A stretch of DNA of 42,689 bases, from positions 1 through 42,689 of the forward strand of contig CACZML010000009.1 in the NCBI GenBank assembly GCA_902782235.1, written 5' to 3'. The translations under genes were made by a program, and so were the position numbers. Below, piece by piece: positions 1 to 8,085 of the stretch. Numbering within the stretch: the first letter of the stretch is position 1; each line of letters opens with the position of its first letter. This DNA comes from Oscillospiraceae bacterium. Lineage in GTDB: Bacteria; Bacillota; Clostridia; Saccharofermentanales; Saccharofermentanaceae. The notes beneath the pieces were generated by a model. The model had not been told where the DNA came from, did no database searches, and saw nothing but the letters and a program-made list of their open reading frames with translations.

Positions 1-599
1 TATACCATGAATGTCGCGCCGTTGACGGCGTTAACCTTTGCAGCAACCGCAAAACCCTCATGGAGAAGCGGAAGGACTCTGGATTCTGTATCTGAAGTCT
101 CGATTACTCGGCCGACCAGGTTCATCTCTACGTCAAGAACCGGGTAGGAATTACCCTCCTCAAGAACGATACCGTCTGCTTTTCCCGCATTAAGCCTGAT
201 CGTTGAGAACCATTCATCCGATTCTCTGGAAAGGATCGAAGCACCGTAAATAACGTAGTTACTGAACATATCCTTGATATGAAGCGCTTCTTTAAGCTCT
301 TCATACCGGAGTGCAGCCTCTTCGTTCTGCGTGAGGTGATATCTTAAATCCGCGATCTGCTCCTTAAGTGCTCTGTTCTCTTCCCTGATCGCAACGCCGT
401 CAGTAATAGCCGACCAGAAGTCGGTTATGGTATCGCCGGCTCTCTTAACGATCGACTGTGAAGGAGATCCTACAAGCTGAACGGGCTTAAGGAGATTCTT
501 TACAGGACTTCCGGGAATCAGGCTCAATACAGCACCTGCCGCCAGCAAAAGCAGAACGATAAGTGTTATGAACCATTTGGACTTTAAAAGCTTTTTCAA
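1..599 (-). CDS. mreC: Rod shape-determining protein MreC (partial, C-terminus outside window)
   Basis: MreC is a bitopic membrane protein that scaffolds the elongasome and links MreB to the cell-wall synthases. The visible N-terminal ~199 residues show a short basic start, one membrane helix at about residues 9-30 (WFITLIVLLLLAAGAVL), a coiled coil at about 65-100, and the beginning of the periplasmic-type beta domain (SYPVLDVEMNLVGRVI). The start is a TTG at 597-599, preceded by AGGGG at 7-nt spacing; no in-frame ATG lies nearby. The gene runs off the left edge of the window. It is the last visible gene of the minus-strand run from comEC, 25 nt after the SEC-C gene; mreD would be expected next but cannot be seen. 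The family call is confident. Confidence 0.85.
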   Translation of the reverse strand, partial: MKKLLKSKWFITLIVLLLLAAGAVLSLIPGSPVKNLLKPVQLVGSPSQSIVKRAGDTITDFWSAITDGVAIREENRALKEQIADLRYHLTQNEEAALRYEELKEALHIKDMFSNYVIYGASILSRESDEWFSTIRLNAGKADGIVLEEGNSYPVLDVEMNLVGRVIETSDTESRVLPLLHEGFAVAAKVNAVNGATFMV

Positions 600-624
600 G
601 ACTATTCCCCTGACTTAAAACAGA

Positions 625-1149
625 TCAGCCCTTCTTGCCGCAGCAGTTCTTGTACTTCTTACCTGAACCGCACGGACAAGGATCGTTACGTCCGATATGC
701 TCGGAATGAGCCATGTTGCTCTCGCGATATTCCTTTGTGATCTCGTTTCTCTTCTCTTCAGAGAGGATATCCTTCCATGCCTTGATGTTGTAAAGCCAGT
801 CAGCCTTTGCATCACGCATGTTGTAGTAAAGCTTCTCGTAATCGATGGAAAGATTGATCTGATAGTCATCGTCGATTGCTTCCATATCAAGCTCGTCACC
901 GTTGGTAAGGCTGGACTTGATACCATCGATGAATCCTACGAATACATCCATGGAATCCTTAGGGAATTCGAGCTTTCTTGCAAGCTCAGCTGCAGTGCCG
1001 CTCAGGAATTCAGCGTTGTCAGGATATGCACCAAGGATCTTCTCATATGCAACCTTCTCGAGTGCATAGTAACGGTTGATGTATTCCATATATTCCTGTC
1101 TGTTGGAAGCGTCCTCTGACTTATCCATCCATGTCTTGTAATAACCCAT
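625..1149 (-). CDS. SEC-C motif-containing protein
   Basis: This is an acidic protein of about 174 residues that ends in a textbook SEC-C zinc motif, [16 protein letters not shown], the C-terminal element first known from SecA and found in many small proteins. The rest (about residues 1-145) looks mostly helical and has no motif I recognise. Two starts are possible: ATG at 1149 with GGAGG 10 nt upstream, or TTG at 1155 with only 4 nt spacing; I chose the ATG. It lies 15 nt after icd and 25 nt before mreC, so it is probably co-transcribed with both. The SEC-C motif binds zinc and often mediates protein or ribosome contacts; the role of this protein is unknown. Confidence 0.8.
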   Translation of the reverse strand: MGYYKTWMDKSEDASNRQEYMEYINRYYALEKVAYEKILGAYPDNAEFLSGTAAELARKLEFPKDSMDVFVGFIDGIKSSLTNGDELDMEAIDDDYQINLSIDYEKLYYNMRDAKADWLYNIKAWKDILSEEKRNEITKEYRESNMAHSEHIGRNDPCPCGSGKKYKNCCGKKG

Positions 1150-1170
1150 TTTCAAAATTCCTCCAAATTA

Positions 1171-2367
1171 TTAAAGCTTAGAAGCTACAGCCTTAAGGAA
1201 TTCCTCGGTTGTAACCGTCTTCTTATTATCGTTCTCGATGAGATTGTTGAGGTCGCCTGTGATAATGCCCTCCTCAATTGTCTCGATAGAAGCCTTCTCG
1301 ATCTTGTCAGCGAAAGCCTCAAGCTCAGGAAGCTCATCGAGCTGAGCTCTCTTTCTCAATGCTCCGGACCATGCGAAAAGTGTAGCCATAGGGTTAGTAG
1401 ATGTCTGCTCACCCTTAAGGTGTCTGTAGTAATGTCTTGTAACAGTACCGTGAGCTGCCTCATACTCGTAAACGCCCTTAGGTGAAACGAGAACGGATGT
1501 CATCATGGCAAGAGAACCGCAGGCAGAAGCAAGCATGTCGCTCATAACATCGCCGTCATAGTTCTTGAGAGCCCAGACAAATCCGCCGGAAGAACGCATA
1601 ACTCTTGCTACAGCGTCATCGATAAGCGTGTAGAAATATGTGATTCCTGCAGCTTCGAACTTGTCCTTGTACTGTGTGTCATAGATATTCTGGAAGATCT
1701 CCTTGAAACGTCCGTCGTACTTCTTGGAGATAGTATCCTTGGTAGCGAACCAGAGATCCTGCTTTGTATCCAATGCATACTCAAAGCAGGATGTTGCAAA
1801 TGCGGAAATGGACTTATCAGTGTTGTACAGACCCTGGACAACGCCTGCGTCCTTATATTCAAAGATCGTCTGGCTCTCCTGTCTTCCATCGGGATATGTG
1901 AGAACAAGGTCAGCTCTGCAAGGACCGTCTACAAGGAACTCTGTGTCTCTGTAAACGTCACCATATGCATGTCTTGCAATAGTGATAGGCTTTTCCCAGC
2001 ATGAGACGAAGGGCTTGATACCTTTAACAAGGATCGGAGCTCTGAACACAGTACCATCGAGGATAGCTCTGATAGTTCCGTTAGGACTCTTCCACATTGT
2101 GTGGAGGTTATACTCGGTCATTCTCTGAGCATTAGGTGTGATCGTAGCGCACTTAACTGCAACGCCGAGCTCATTAGTCCTGTTAGCTGCATCGATAGTA
2201 ACCTGGTCAGCTGTCTCGTCTCTGTGCTTGAGTCCCAAGTCAAAATACTCAGTCTTCAAATCAACATAAGGTAAAATGACGATGTCCTTTATCTGCTTCC
2301 AGATAATTCTTGTCATCTCGTCCCCGTCCATCTCTACAAGCGGGGTTTTCATCTGAATCTTAGCCAT
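1171..2367 (-). CDS. icd: NADP-dependent isocitrate dehydrogenase, eukaryotic-type
   Basis: It oxidatively decarboxylates isocitrate to 2-oxoglutarate and makes NADPH in the cytoplasm. At 398 residues it matches the homodimeric eukaryotic-like subgroup (relatives of human IDH1/IDH2) better than the E. coli Icd type: VEMDGDEMTRIIWKQIKD at the N-terminus, the substrate-loop segment KSPNGTIRAILDGTVFR near residues 92-110, and TSTNPMATLFAWSGALRKR toward the C-terminus. The start is ATG at 2367 with GGAG 5 nt upstream. It has its own promoter at 2400-2428 and sits between holA and the SEC-C gene. It probably supplies 2-oxoglutarate for glutamate synthesis in an organism with an incomplete TCA cycle; that role is inference. 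Confidence 0.93.
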   Translation of the reverse strand: MAKIQMKTPLVEMDGDEMTRIIWKQIKDIVILPYVDLKTEYFDLGLKHRDETADQVTIDAANRTNELGVAVKCATITPNAQRMTEYNLHTMWKSPNGTIRAILDGTVFRAPILVKGIKPFVSCWEKPITIARHAYGDVYRDTEFLVDGPCRADLVLTYPDGRQESQTIFEYKDAGVVQGLYNTDKSISAFATSCFEYALDTKQDLWFATKDTISKKYDGRFKEIFQNIYDTQYKDKFEAAGITYFYTLIDDAVARVMRSSGGFVWALKNYDGDVMSDMLASACGSLAMMTSVLVSPKGVYEYEAAHGTVTRHYYRHLKGEQTSTNPMATLFAWSGALRKRAQLDELPELEAFADKIEKASIETIEEGIITGDLNNLIENDNKKTVTTEEFLKAVASKL

Positions 2368-2399
2368 AAGATCTCCATTCTTATAAATAATACTAGAAG

Positions 2400-2428
2400 A
2401 TTTTAAGACATAAGCCCCCTAACGTCAA
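2400..2428 (-). promoter_or_regulatory. Promoter for icd
   Basis: On the minus strand, TTGACG (2428-2423) is followed by a 17-nt spacer and TAAAAT (2405-2400). This is close to the sigma-A consensus and lies about 33 nt upstream of the icd start. It would transcribe icd, the SEC-C gene and possibly mreC independently of comEC-holA. Confidence 0.65.
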
Positions 2429-2466
2429 ATAGGATAATGGGGAAAAAACTCATGAATTCGGACTAA

Positions 2467-3507
2467 TTAAGTGTTGGTTTTTGCAGATGCTTTTACCAAA
2501 ATTATCTCGAGAGAATAGCGTTCATCGATAAGACCGTGTTTAAACTCGCTGTCAGAATCTGAAGCTGCCAGATAAAGCGAGATAAGGCTCTTCATGTTGA
2601 AATTCTGGGCCTGGCCGCAAAGTTTCCTTGCCCTGAAGTCATTCATACCGGTCCGGTCTACCAGAACACCCGCATTCCCTGCTTCCTTGGCCATTATCAA
2701 AGCCTTTATGTGATTTACGATTGAAACCCTGATCCTGGGCAAAGGCTCCTTGTTGGCAATAAGCTTATCAAGGGTTCCAAGAGCAGTCTTGGCATTGCCT
2801 GAGCCGCATGCGTCCATGATGTCGAAGATCTTGCCGCTTAGGTCAGGAGGACAGCAAAGTTCAACGATATCAGGTGTTACTTCCGAATAACCCTTACCCT
2901 GACAGTAAAGAGTCAGCTTGTTGATCTCGTTAACCAGCTCCATCATATTGTTCGCACATCTGGAAGACATGGAAGTTGCTGCTTCATAGCCGATCTTAAT
3001 GTTCTCTTTAGCAAATCTTTTTGTGATCCATCCGGTAAGCTCGTCTTCTTCAAAACCGCTCATCGAAGCAACGGTCCCATACTGCTGGAACGCCTTAAAT
3101 GCCTTCTTCCTGCTGTCTACGGTCTCCTCGAAAAAGACTACTACCGCAGTTGACGGGATATCCTTTAATATCTCAATATCCTTATCGGATAATTCCCTGT
3201 TGGGAAGTCCTGACTGCTTGATTACAACAAGCCTTTTAGGTGACATCCACGGAGGCATGGAAACGAGTTCTTCAAGCTTGCCCATGTCGAACTTATCGCC
3301 TGTTCTGGTGTCGATCACGGCATAATCCATGTCCTCAGCGCCTTCGCCAAGGCAGGACTTCTTAAGCATGGAGATAGCACCGTCAAGCATATAGTTCTCA
3401 GTGCCATATAAAAGCACAAGGCCTAAAGAATCAGACTCTTTGCTGATTTTCGCAAGCATCTGACGGGAATTCAAAACTCCCTTGGGCAATGCCTTTGGCT
3501 TAGCCAA
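2467..3507 (-). CDS. holA: DNA polymerase III subunit delta
   Basis: The delta subunit of the clamp loader opens the beta sliding clamp during replication. The 346-residue length is typical. Visible family features are LVLLYGTENYMLDGAI near residues 30-45 (the N-terminal AAA-like segment without a true Walker A), the segment SKDIEILKDIPSTAVVVFFEE-type strand/helix pattern at about 110-130, and the C-terminal collar with the signature DERYSLEIILVKAS. The start appears to be TTG at 3507, which overlaps the last 8 nt of the upstream GH25 gene, so the two are translationally close. comEC-holA adjacency is common in Firmicutes; here a lysozyme-like gene lies between them. Confidence 0.88.
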   Translation of the reverse strand: MAKPKALPKGVLNSRQMLAKISKESDSLGLVLLYGTENYMLDGAISMLKKSCLGEGAEDMDYAVIDTRTGDKFDMGKLEELVSMPPWMSPKRLVVIKQSGLPNRELSDKDIEILKDIPSTAVVVFFEETVDSRKKAFKAFQQYGTVASMSGFEEDELTGWITKRFAKENIKIGYEAATSMSSRCANNMMELVNEINKLTLYCQGKGYSEVTPDIVELCCPPDLSGKIFDIMDACGSGNAKTALGTLDKLIANKEPLPRIRVSIVNHIKALIMAKEAGNAGVLVDRTGMNDFRARKLCGQAQNFNMKSLISLYLAASDSDSEFKHGLIDERYSLEIILVKASAKTNT

Positions 3508-4738
3508 CAGAACCGCCTTCGCCGGATTCTGCTGCCTGGATGCCTCCGCTCACGGAGCCGCTGCCGAATACCTCCGGATACTTGCTCTTAAAGAGAATAT
3601 CTGTATCAACGTCTTCAGAACATCCGTCGATCCTTCCGATCGAACCTGTCTGCCAGATGGTATATTCACCCTCATAAGTGGTCTGCTTAACATAATGAGC
3701 GAGCCATACATCGTAACCTGCAGGTTCCCAGATGATCTCAAGATAGTACTTGCTTGCATAAAGAATGGTCTTATAGCCGTTCTGAGTCATGATATCCGCA
3801 AACTCATAGAAAAGGTTGTTGATATCAACAATGCTCATGTTATATTTCTGGAAATTCCACCAGCTCTCCCAGTCAAAAGCTACGGGCAGGTCGATCTGCT
3901 TGCCGTCCAGGACCTTAAGGAGCTCACCGCAGTGCTCATGGAGCATATCGAGTGTGCTGTCTGTGGAATAGTAATAGACACCAATCTTAAGACCGGCAGC
4001 CTTTGCATCCTTGTAATATTCTTCGAATTTGCGGTCTTCGCCGAGTTCGCCGTTGTTGTAGATCATGGCTCTGAGGTAAACGAATTCGCATCCTGCAGCC
4101 TTGACCTTATTGAAATCGATATCGCCCTGATATCTGGATACGTCGATGCCATACGCGATATCGCTGTCAGGATATCTTGCCATGAAGTCGCTGTATGCCA
4201 ATGTCTTGTGCGTATCGGTGCCGCCTCCGCCACCGCCGCCACTATTGCTGGGCTTATAAACCTTGACCGTCATCTTGCCTGTCTTAGTATTACCGGCATC
4301 GTCAGTCAAAGTAATCGTTATCGGATAACTTCCCACAGTGGAAGTATCTACTTCGCCGTCAACCTTGATATCTACTTCAGCATCACAGTTATCGATATAA
4401 CCGATATGCTTCTGGATATTGAATTCACTTCCGACCTTAACGCTTACCGTCTCAGGAAGGCTTAAGAACATAGGAGCCTTCGTATCCTCTTCCGGCATAT
4501 CCATATGTGGCTTTGCCGGAGTTGGACTTGGTGTAGGTGTCGGTGTATCTGTCGGCGTGGGACTGGGAGTAGTCTCAGTCGGTTCAGTAGTGGTAACGGT
4601 CGGTGCGTCTGTCTCTCCGCCAATGTCTCCGCCCGGGATCTTGCAGGCAGTCAAAGACGACATGGAAACAGCTGCCGCGATAGACACGGCTGCCAAAAAC
4701 CTCAATGTTTTACGTATATTTGTGCTCATAATCTCCAT
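3500..4738 (-). CDS. GH25 lysozyme-like lipoprotein with Ig-like domain
   Basis: A predicted surface lipoprotein of about 412 residues. In order it shows a signal peptide ending in a lipobox-like SLTAC (Cys near residue 32), a Thr/Pro/Glu-rich spacer (TPSPTPTDTPTPTPSPTP), a DUF5011/HYR-like Ig domain (about residues 87-160, ITLTDDAGNTKTGKMTVKV), a Gly-rich linker, and a GH25 muramidase domain from about residue 190. The catalytic-type motifs YGIDVSRYQGDIDF and PVAFDWESWW are intact, so cell-wall hydrolysis is likely. An alternative start is ATG at 4729 (residue 4, MSTNIRK). It has its own promoter and a small hairpin in its leader. The 3' end overlaps holA by 8 nt. Confidence 0.87.
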   Translation of the reverse strand: MEIMSTNIRKTLRFLAAVSIAAAVSMSSLTACKIPGGDIGGETDAPTVTTTEPTETTPSPTPTDTPTPTPSPTPAKPHMDMPEEDTKAPMFLSLPETVSVKVGSEFNIQKHIGYIDNCDAEVDIKVDGEVDTSTVGSYPITITLTDDAGNTKTGKMTVKVYKPSNSGGGGGGGTDTHKTLAYSDFMARYPDSDIAYGIDVSRYQGDIDFNKVKAAGCEFVYLRAMIYNNGELGEDRKFEEYYKDAKAAGLKIGVYYYSTDSTLDMLHEHCGELLKVLDGKQIDLPVAFDWESWWNFQKYNMSIVDINNLFYEFADIMTQNGYKTILYASKYYLEIIWEPAGYDVWLAHYVKQTTYEGEYTIWQTGSIGRIDGCSEDVDTDILFKSKYPEVFGSGSVSGGIQAAESGEGGSVG

Positions 4739-4741
4739 TCC

Positions 4742-4758
4742 CCGGACTTAATGTCCGG
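4742..4758 (-). promoter_or_regulatory. Leader hairpin before GH25 gene
   Basis: CCGGAC-TTAAT-GTCCGG forms a perfect 6-bp stem with a 5-nt loop immediately upstream of the start codon of the GH25 gene. In RNA it would lie against the ribosome-binding region and could affect translation or mRNA stability. Function is inference. Confidence 0.4.
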
Positions 4759-4786
4759 ATGCTCTCCTAATTATCCTAACGTTCCG

Positions 4787-4795
4787 ATTATAACA
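4787..4795 (-). promoter_or_regulatory. Extended -10 promoter for GH25-holA
   Basis: The minus strand carries TGTTATAAT (4795-4787), an extended -10 element (TGnTATAAT). No good -35 hexamer is visible 16-18 nt upstream, which is tolerated with an extended -10. It lies about 50 nt upstream of the GH25 start. Confidence 0.5.
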
Positions 4796-4857
4796 AATAA
4801 CCTCTTTTTTCCAGTGGGGTTTATGGGACAAAATATGGCAAAGGAAAACTGTAATAT

Positions 4858-7245
4858 TTAATACTCCAGTATAACTGCCCCCTCCTGATCGGTCCTGAAG
4901 ACCTTACAGCCGGCAAGTTCCAGGCGTTCGAGAGCAGCGGGAGAAGGATGCCCGTAGAAGTTATGGGCTCCGACTGAGATCACGGCTATATGAGGTGAGG
5001 CTTTATCCAGGAAATCCTGGCTTGAGGAGTATTTCGAGCCGTGATGGGCGACTTTTAAGATGTCACAGTCAATAGAGGCTCCGTCTGCAACAAGGCGGTC
5101 TTCTGTAAGTTTTCCGATATCTCCGGTAAAAAGGACCGAAGTTTTTTCTTTCCCTGCTACATTAAGCATAAGCACCAGGCTTTCCTCATTACCACCGCCG
5201 CTGCAATTATAAGGATATAAAACATCGATATTTACAGTATCAGACAAAGCTATACTGTCACCCGCCGATAAGGAATCCAGTTGCTCCAGGAAAACGCTTT
5301 TTTCGCGTTCTTTAAGACCGGTCGCCTTGAAAAAATCAGCAACATCCCTGTCGTGGTCATCTTCGCCAGGCACATAGGAGGTCAAAATGCTCTTTGTTCT
5401 GCCTTGAACGCTTAAAGCCGCTATCCCTCCGGCATGGTCAACATCCCAGTGGCTCATGATACAAACATCAACCTGATAAATGCCGTAATAATCCAGAAGA
5501 TCACTTACCGTAGATGCCCCTTCCTCATAGGTCCCTGCATCTATAAGGCATGTCACTGATGGGGTCATTATAAGGCAGCAGTCTCCCTGCCCTACATCTG
5601 CGAAAACGATCCTGCAGTCTGGCTTTTTTAATATTGAGACTGCATTTAATCCCACCATTACAGCCAGCAAAAGGCATGCAGGCTTCAACAGAAGCCTCCT
5701 TATAAGGCTTGGAGGCAGGAAGAACAGGAAAACACCAGCTCCGAGCAGAATCAGAAAGCCGCCAGAAAGATGCACGGGCGCGCCTCCCCTCTCGCTTAAG
5801 TCCGTTCCTAATTCAACGATGCCTTGCAGGCACTTAAGGCATACAAGCAATGGTGCCGACAGATACTGCGATAGTGGCGGCAGCATAACACAGAGGAAGA
5901 CACATGGAACAAAACAGGTGCATGTTAAGCCTGCCGCAAACGAACCTGCCATTTGGATCAGAAGATGCTCTATATCAGGCCTCATAGCAATATCTGTCCA
6001 GAATGGGATCATGCCAAGGCTGGCGCTTAAAGCTGCAGCCAGCAAAGTCGACAGATTCTCCCCAAAATGTATTCGTGTCAGCAGTTCTGAGATCTTCGGA
6101 CTGTATACCTTTATTCCCAAGACCGCACAAAAACTCATCTGGAAGCCTGAAGACAACGGGCAAAACGGGTCTGCCAGAGTCATAACGAGTGAAGCAAGGC
6201 TAAGAGCCGACAGCCAGTCCCTCCCGGCAAATACGCAAACACTCATAATGGCCGCCCTTGTGACCGAATCACTCCACCCTGTCATACAGCCTATAAGGAT
6301 ACAGAACAGGAAATGAACGAGAAAGGCGCTCTTACGCTTTAACTTAAGGCTGTTCAGGATCACGGGAAGGCATACGAGGAAGCCCGCGAAATGGGTGCCC
6401 GACACAGCCAGAAGATGTGAACAGCAGGACATTTTAAATTCACGTCTTATGTCTTCTGAGATAAGTGATTTATCACCTAAGCAAACCGCTGCCGCCAATG
6501 CCCTTGAAGACCTGTCAAAGCCTTTGGTTACGGCATTTATCGTGTTTTTTCTTAAGTCGGAAAACAGGTTCTGGATAACCCCTGAAACATTAGCCGGAAA
6601 ACCTGCCCTTGCAGCTATCTCAAAACTGTCACATTTAACGACATAAAGCATCCCCCGTTTTCTTAAATATCCACGGTAATCGAATTCGCCTGGATTGCCT
6701 GCTTTCTCCGGATCTTTGATACTCCCGCTCACGATAATGACATCACCTGTATTAAGAGACTTATACCGGCTGTCATTCCCGTAATATTTCAGCACTGCAT
6801 ATGAACCTCCGTCGAGCTTAACTACAATATCAGTATCGCCCGACAGATCACGCGAAAGACCGGTGATACGGCAGTAAAATTCGTCCTGGCCGGGCAACTG
6901 ATAAGCACTCAACCGTGATGAGATAACAAAACCGCTGTAGATCAGTATTGAACAGAGCATTATTCCCGTTAAGACCACATTAAAAGGCCGGGTTCTTTTG
7001 GCATGGAAAAAGCTAACAATAACGACCAAAATACACAGGCAAACAGACGGGATCCCGGTTACCGTAAGATAACTGAGAAAACAACAACTCAGGAGCAAGA
7101 ATGCCGGAAGAAGCAGAGGTCTTTTTTTGAAGACCTCACCAAGGAGTCCGAGCTCATTAAAAAGCGTGACTGCCCGGTTAAGAAGAAGCTCTTTCAGGCG
7201 GAAACGCCTTATCTTTCCTGTTGTTTTGCCATAAAAGTCGTTCAT
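4858..7245 (-). CDS. comEC: ComEC/Rec2 family DNA uptake channel
   Basis: ComEC forms the inner-membrane channel for single-stranded DNA during natural transformation. The 795-residue length and architecture fit the full family: an N-terminal membrane segment (about 40-110), an OB-like soluble domain (about 120-205), the Competence core with many helices (about 240-530; LLAVSGTHFAGFLV is the characteristic SGxH segment), and a C-terminal metallo-beta-lactamase-like domain with FADVGQGDCCLI, SHWDVDHAGG and KVAHHGSKYSSS. All MBL metal-binding motifs are present, so it looks intact. It reads divergently from engB across a 111-nt gap with an inverted repeat. Whether the organism is competent cannot be judged from this gene. 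Confidence 0.93.
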   Translation of the reverse strand: MNDFYGKTTGKIRRFRLKELLLNRAVTLFNELGLLGEVFKKRPLLLPAFLLLSCCFLSYLTVTGIPSVCLCILVVIVSFFHAKRTRPFNVVLTGIMLCSILIYSGFVISSRLSAYQLPGQDEFYCRITGLSRDLSGDTDIVVKLDGGSYAVLKYYGNDSRYKSLNTGDVIIVSGSIKDPEKAGNPGEFDYRGYLRKRGMLYVVKCDSFEIAARAGFPANVSGVIQNLFSDLRKNTINAVTKGFDRSSRALAAAVCLGDKSLISEDIRREFKMSCCSHLLAVSGTHFAGFLVCLPVILNSLKLKRKSAFLVHFLFCILIGCMTGWSDSVTRAAIMSVCVFAGRDWLSALSLASLVMTLADPFCPLSSGFQMSFCAVLGIKVYSPKISELLTRIHFGENLSTLLAAALSASLGMIPFWTDIAMRPDIEHLLIQMAGSFAAGLTCTCFVPCVFLCVMLPPLSQYLSAPLLVCLKCLQGIVELGTDLSERGGAPVHLSGGFLILLGAGVFLFFLPPSLIRRLLLKPACLLLAVMVGLNAVSILKKPDCRIVFADVGQGDCCLIMTPSVTCLIDAGTYEEGASTVSDLLDYYGIYQVDVCIMSHWDVDHAGGIAALSVQGRTKSILTSYVPGEDDHDRDVADFFKATGLKEREKSVFLEQLDSLSAGDSIALSDTVNIDVLYPYNCSGGGNEESLVLMLNVAGKEKTSVLFTGDIGKLTEDRLVADGASIDCDILKVAHHGSKYSSSQDFLDKASPHIAVISVGAHNFYGHPSPAALERLELAGCKVFRTDQEGAVILEY

Positions 7246-7268
7246 GTTAAAATTCTAATGCGGACCCT

Positions 7269-7305
7269 TGTCGGTTTTAGTCTCAACTTTTGCAAAAAAC
7301 CGACA
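7269..7305. repeat. 10-bp inverted repeat between comEC and engB
   Basis: TGTCGGTTTT (7269-7278) and AAAACCGACA (7296-7305) are perfect reverse complements separated by 17 nt, in the divergent comEC/engB intergenic region. The core CCGACA occurs again just downstream in GCCGACAAAAACGACAAC. It could be an operator or an RNA hairpin. Confidence 0.55.
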
Positions 7306-7356
7306 GGAAAGCCGACAAAAACGACAACTTCAACAATATGGACAGAGTTATATACA

Positions 7357-7962
7357 ATGGCAATTAATTACGGAAAGATCAAGCACCTTAAGACCTGCGG
7401 TTCTATCAAGGACCTTCCTGACGAGACGCTTCCGGAGATCGTTCTGGCAGGACGTTCCAATGTCGGCAAGTCTTCCCTTGTTAACGCTCTTGGAGGAAAC
7501 AGAAAGCTTGCAAGAGTATCCCAGACACCCGGCAAGACCCAGCAGATCATCTATTTTGACATGGACAGCCAGGCAATACTTGCAGACCTTCCGGGTTATG
7601 GCTATTCAAAAGCTTCGAAAGATAAATCCAGAGGTTTTTCCGAGCTTTGCGACAACTATTTCAGAGTCAGAAAAGGCATCGACCTTGTGCTTTTGCTGAT
7701 CGACATAAGACACGAACCCTCAAATGATGACATCGGAATGCTTAATTTCCTTAACAGTGCAGGTCTTCCCTACTTTCTGGTCTTCACGAAGTGTGACAAG
7801 CTTTCTGCACAACAGGTCAGGAAACAGCTCCAGATGATGTCAAACAGTCTTGATTTTGCCGAAGATGCCCGTGTTTTCGCGGTTTCTTCGAGTGAGACCA
7901 ATCCTCAGAAATCAGGAATAAATGATTTAAAGCAGGCCCTCTCTGATGAGGTATGCAAATAA
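7357..7962 (+). CDS. engB: Ribosome biogenesis GTPase EngB (YsxC/YihA)
   Basis: EngB is an essential P-loop GTPase that acts in assembly of the large ribosomal subunit. At 201 residues it is full length. Motifs in order: G1 GRSNVGKSSLVNAL (about residue 31), G2-region QTPGKTQQIIYF, G3 DLPGYGYSKASK, G4 TKCDKL (about 150), and the C-terminal SSSETNPQKSGI segment that acts as G5. The reading frame stays open for 118 codons upstream, but that extension runs across the divergent comEC gene and has no family similarity, so I start at ATG 7357 (MAINYGKIKHLK). Its ribosome-binding site is weak (GGACAGAG). lon or clpX often precede engB elsewhere but are absent here. Confidence 0.92.
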   Translation: MAINYGKIKHLKTCGSIKDLPDETLPEIVLAGRSNVGKSSLVNALGGNRKLARVSQTPGKTQQIIYFDMDSQAILADLPGYGYSKASKDKSRGFSELCDNYFRVRKGIDLVLLLIDIRHEPSNDDIGMLNFLNSAGLPYFLVFTKCDKLSAQQVRKQLQMMSNSLDFAEDARVFAVSSSETNPQKSGINDLKQALSDEVCK

Positions 7963-8011
7963 TGAACAATCTTTTCATCACTTTTCGTGCAATTTTTTGT
8001 ATTACCGTGCT

Positions 8012-8039
8012 TTGAAATATTTTGTTACTTAGATATCAT
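8012..8039 (+). promoter_or_regulatory. Promoter for the prs-rqcH run
   Basis: TTGAAA (8012-8017), a 16-nt spacer and TATCAT (8034-8039) resemble a sigma-A promoter about 45 nt upstream of the first PRPP synthetase gene. An AGGGGGA ribosome-binding site at 8068-8074 follows. Confidence 0.55.
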
Positions 8040-8085
8040 TTAAATAGCTTCATTTTTCAGCTTCGTCAGGGGGATTTTTGTTGCC

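Noticed and set aside
3482..4465. Long plus-strand open frame opposite the GH25 gene
   Set aside because: Minus-strand GH25 motifs are unmistakable, and the plus frame has no recognisable domain or start signal.
7003..7356. 118-codon in-frame extension upstream of engB
   Set aside because: It runs antisense through the comEC 5' end, has no EngB-family similarity, and the normal EngB N-terminus begins at ATG 7357.
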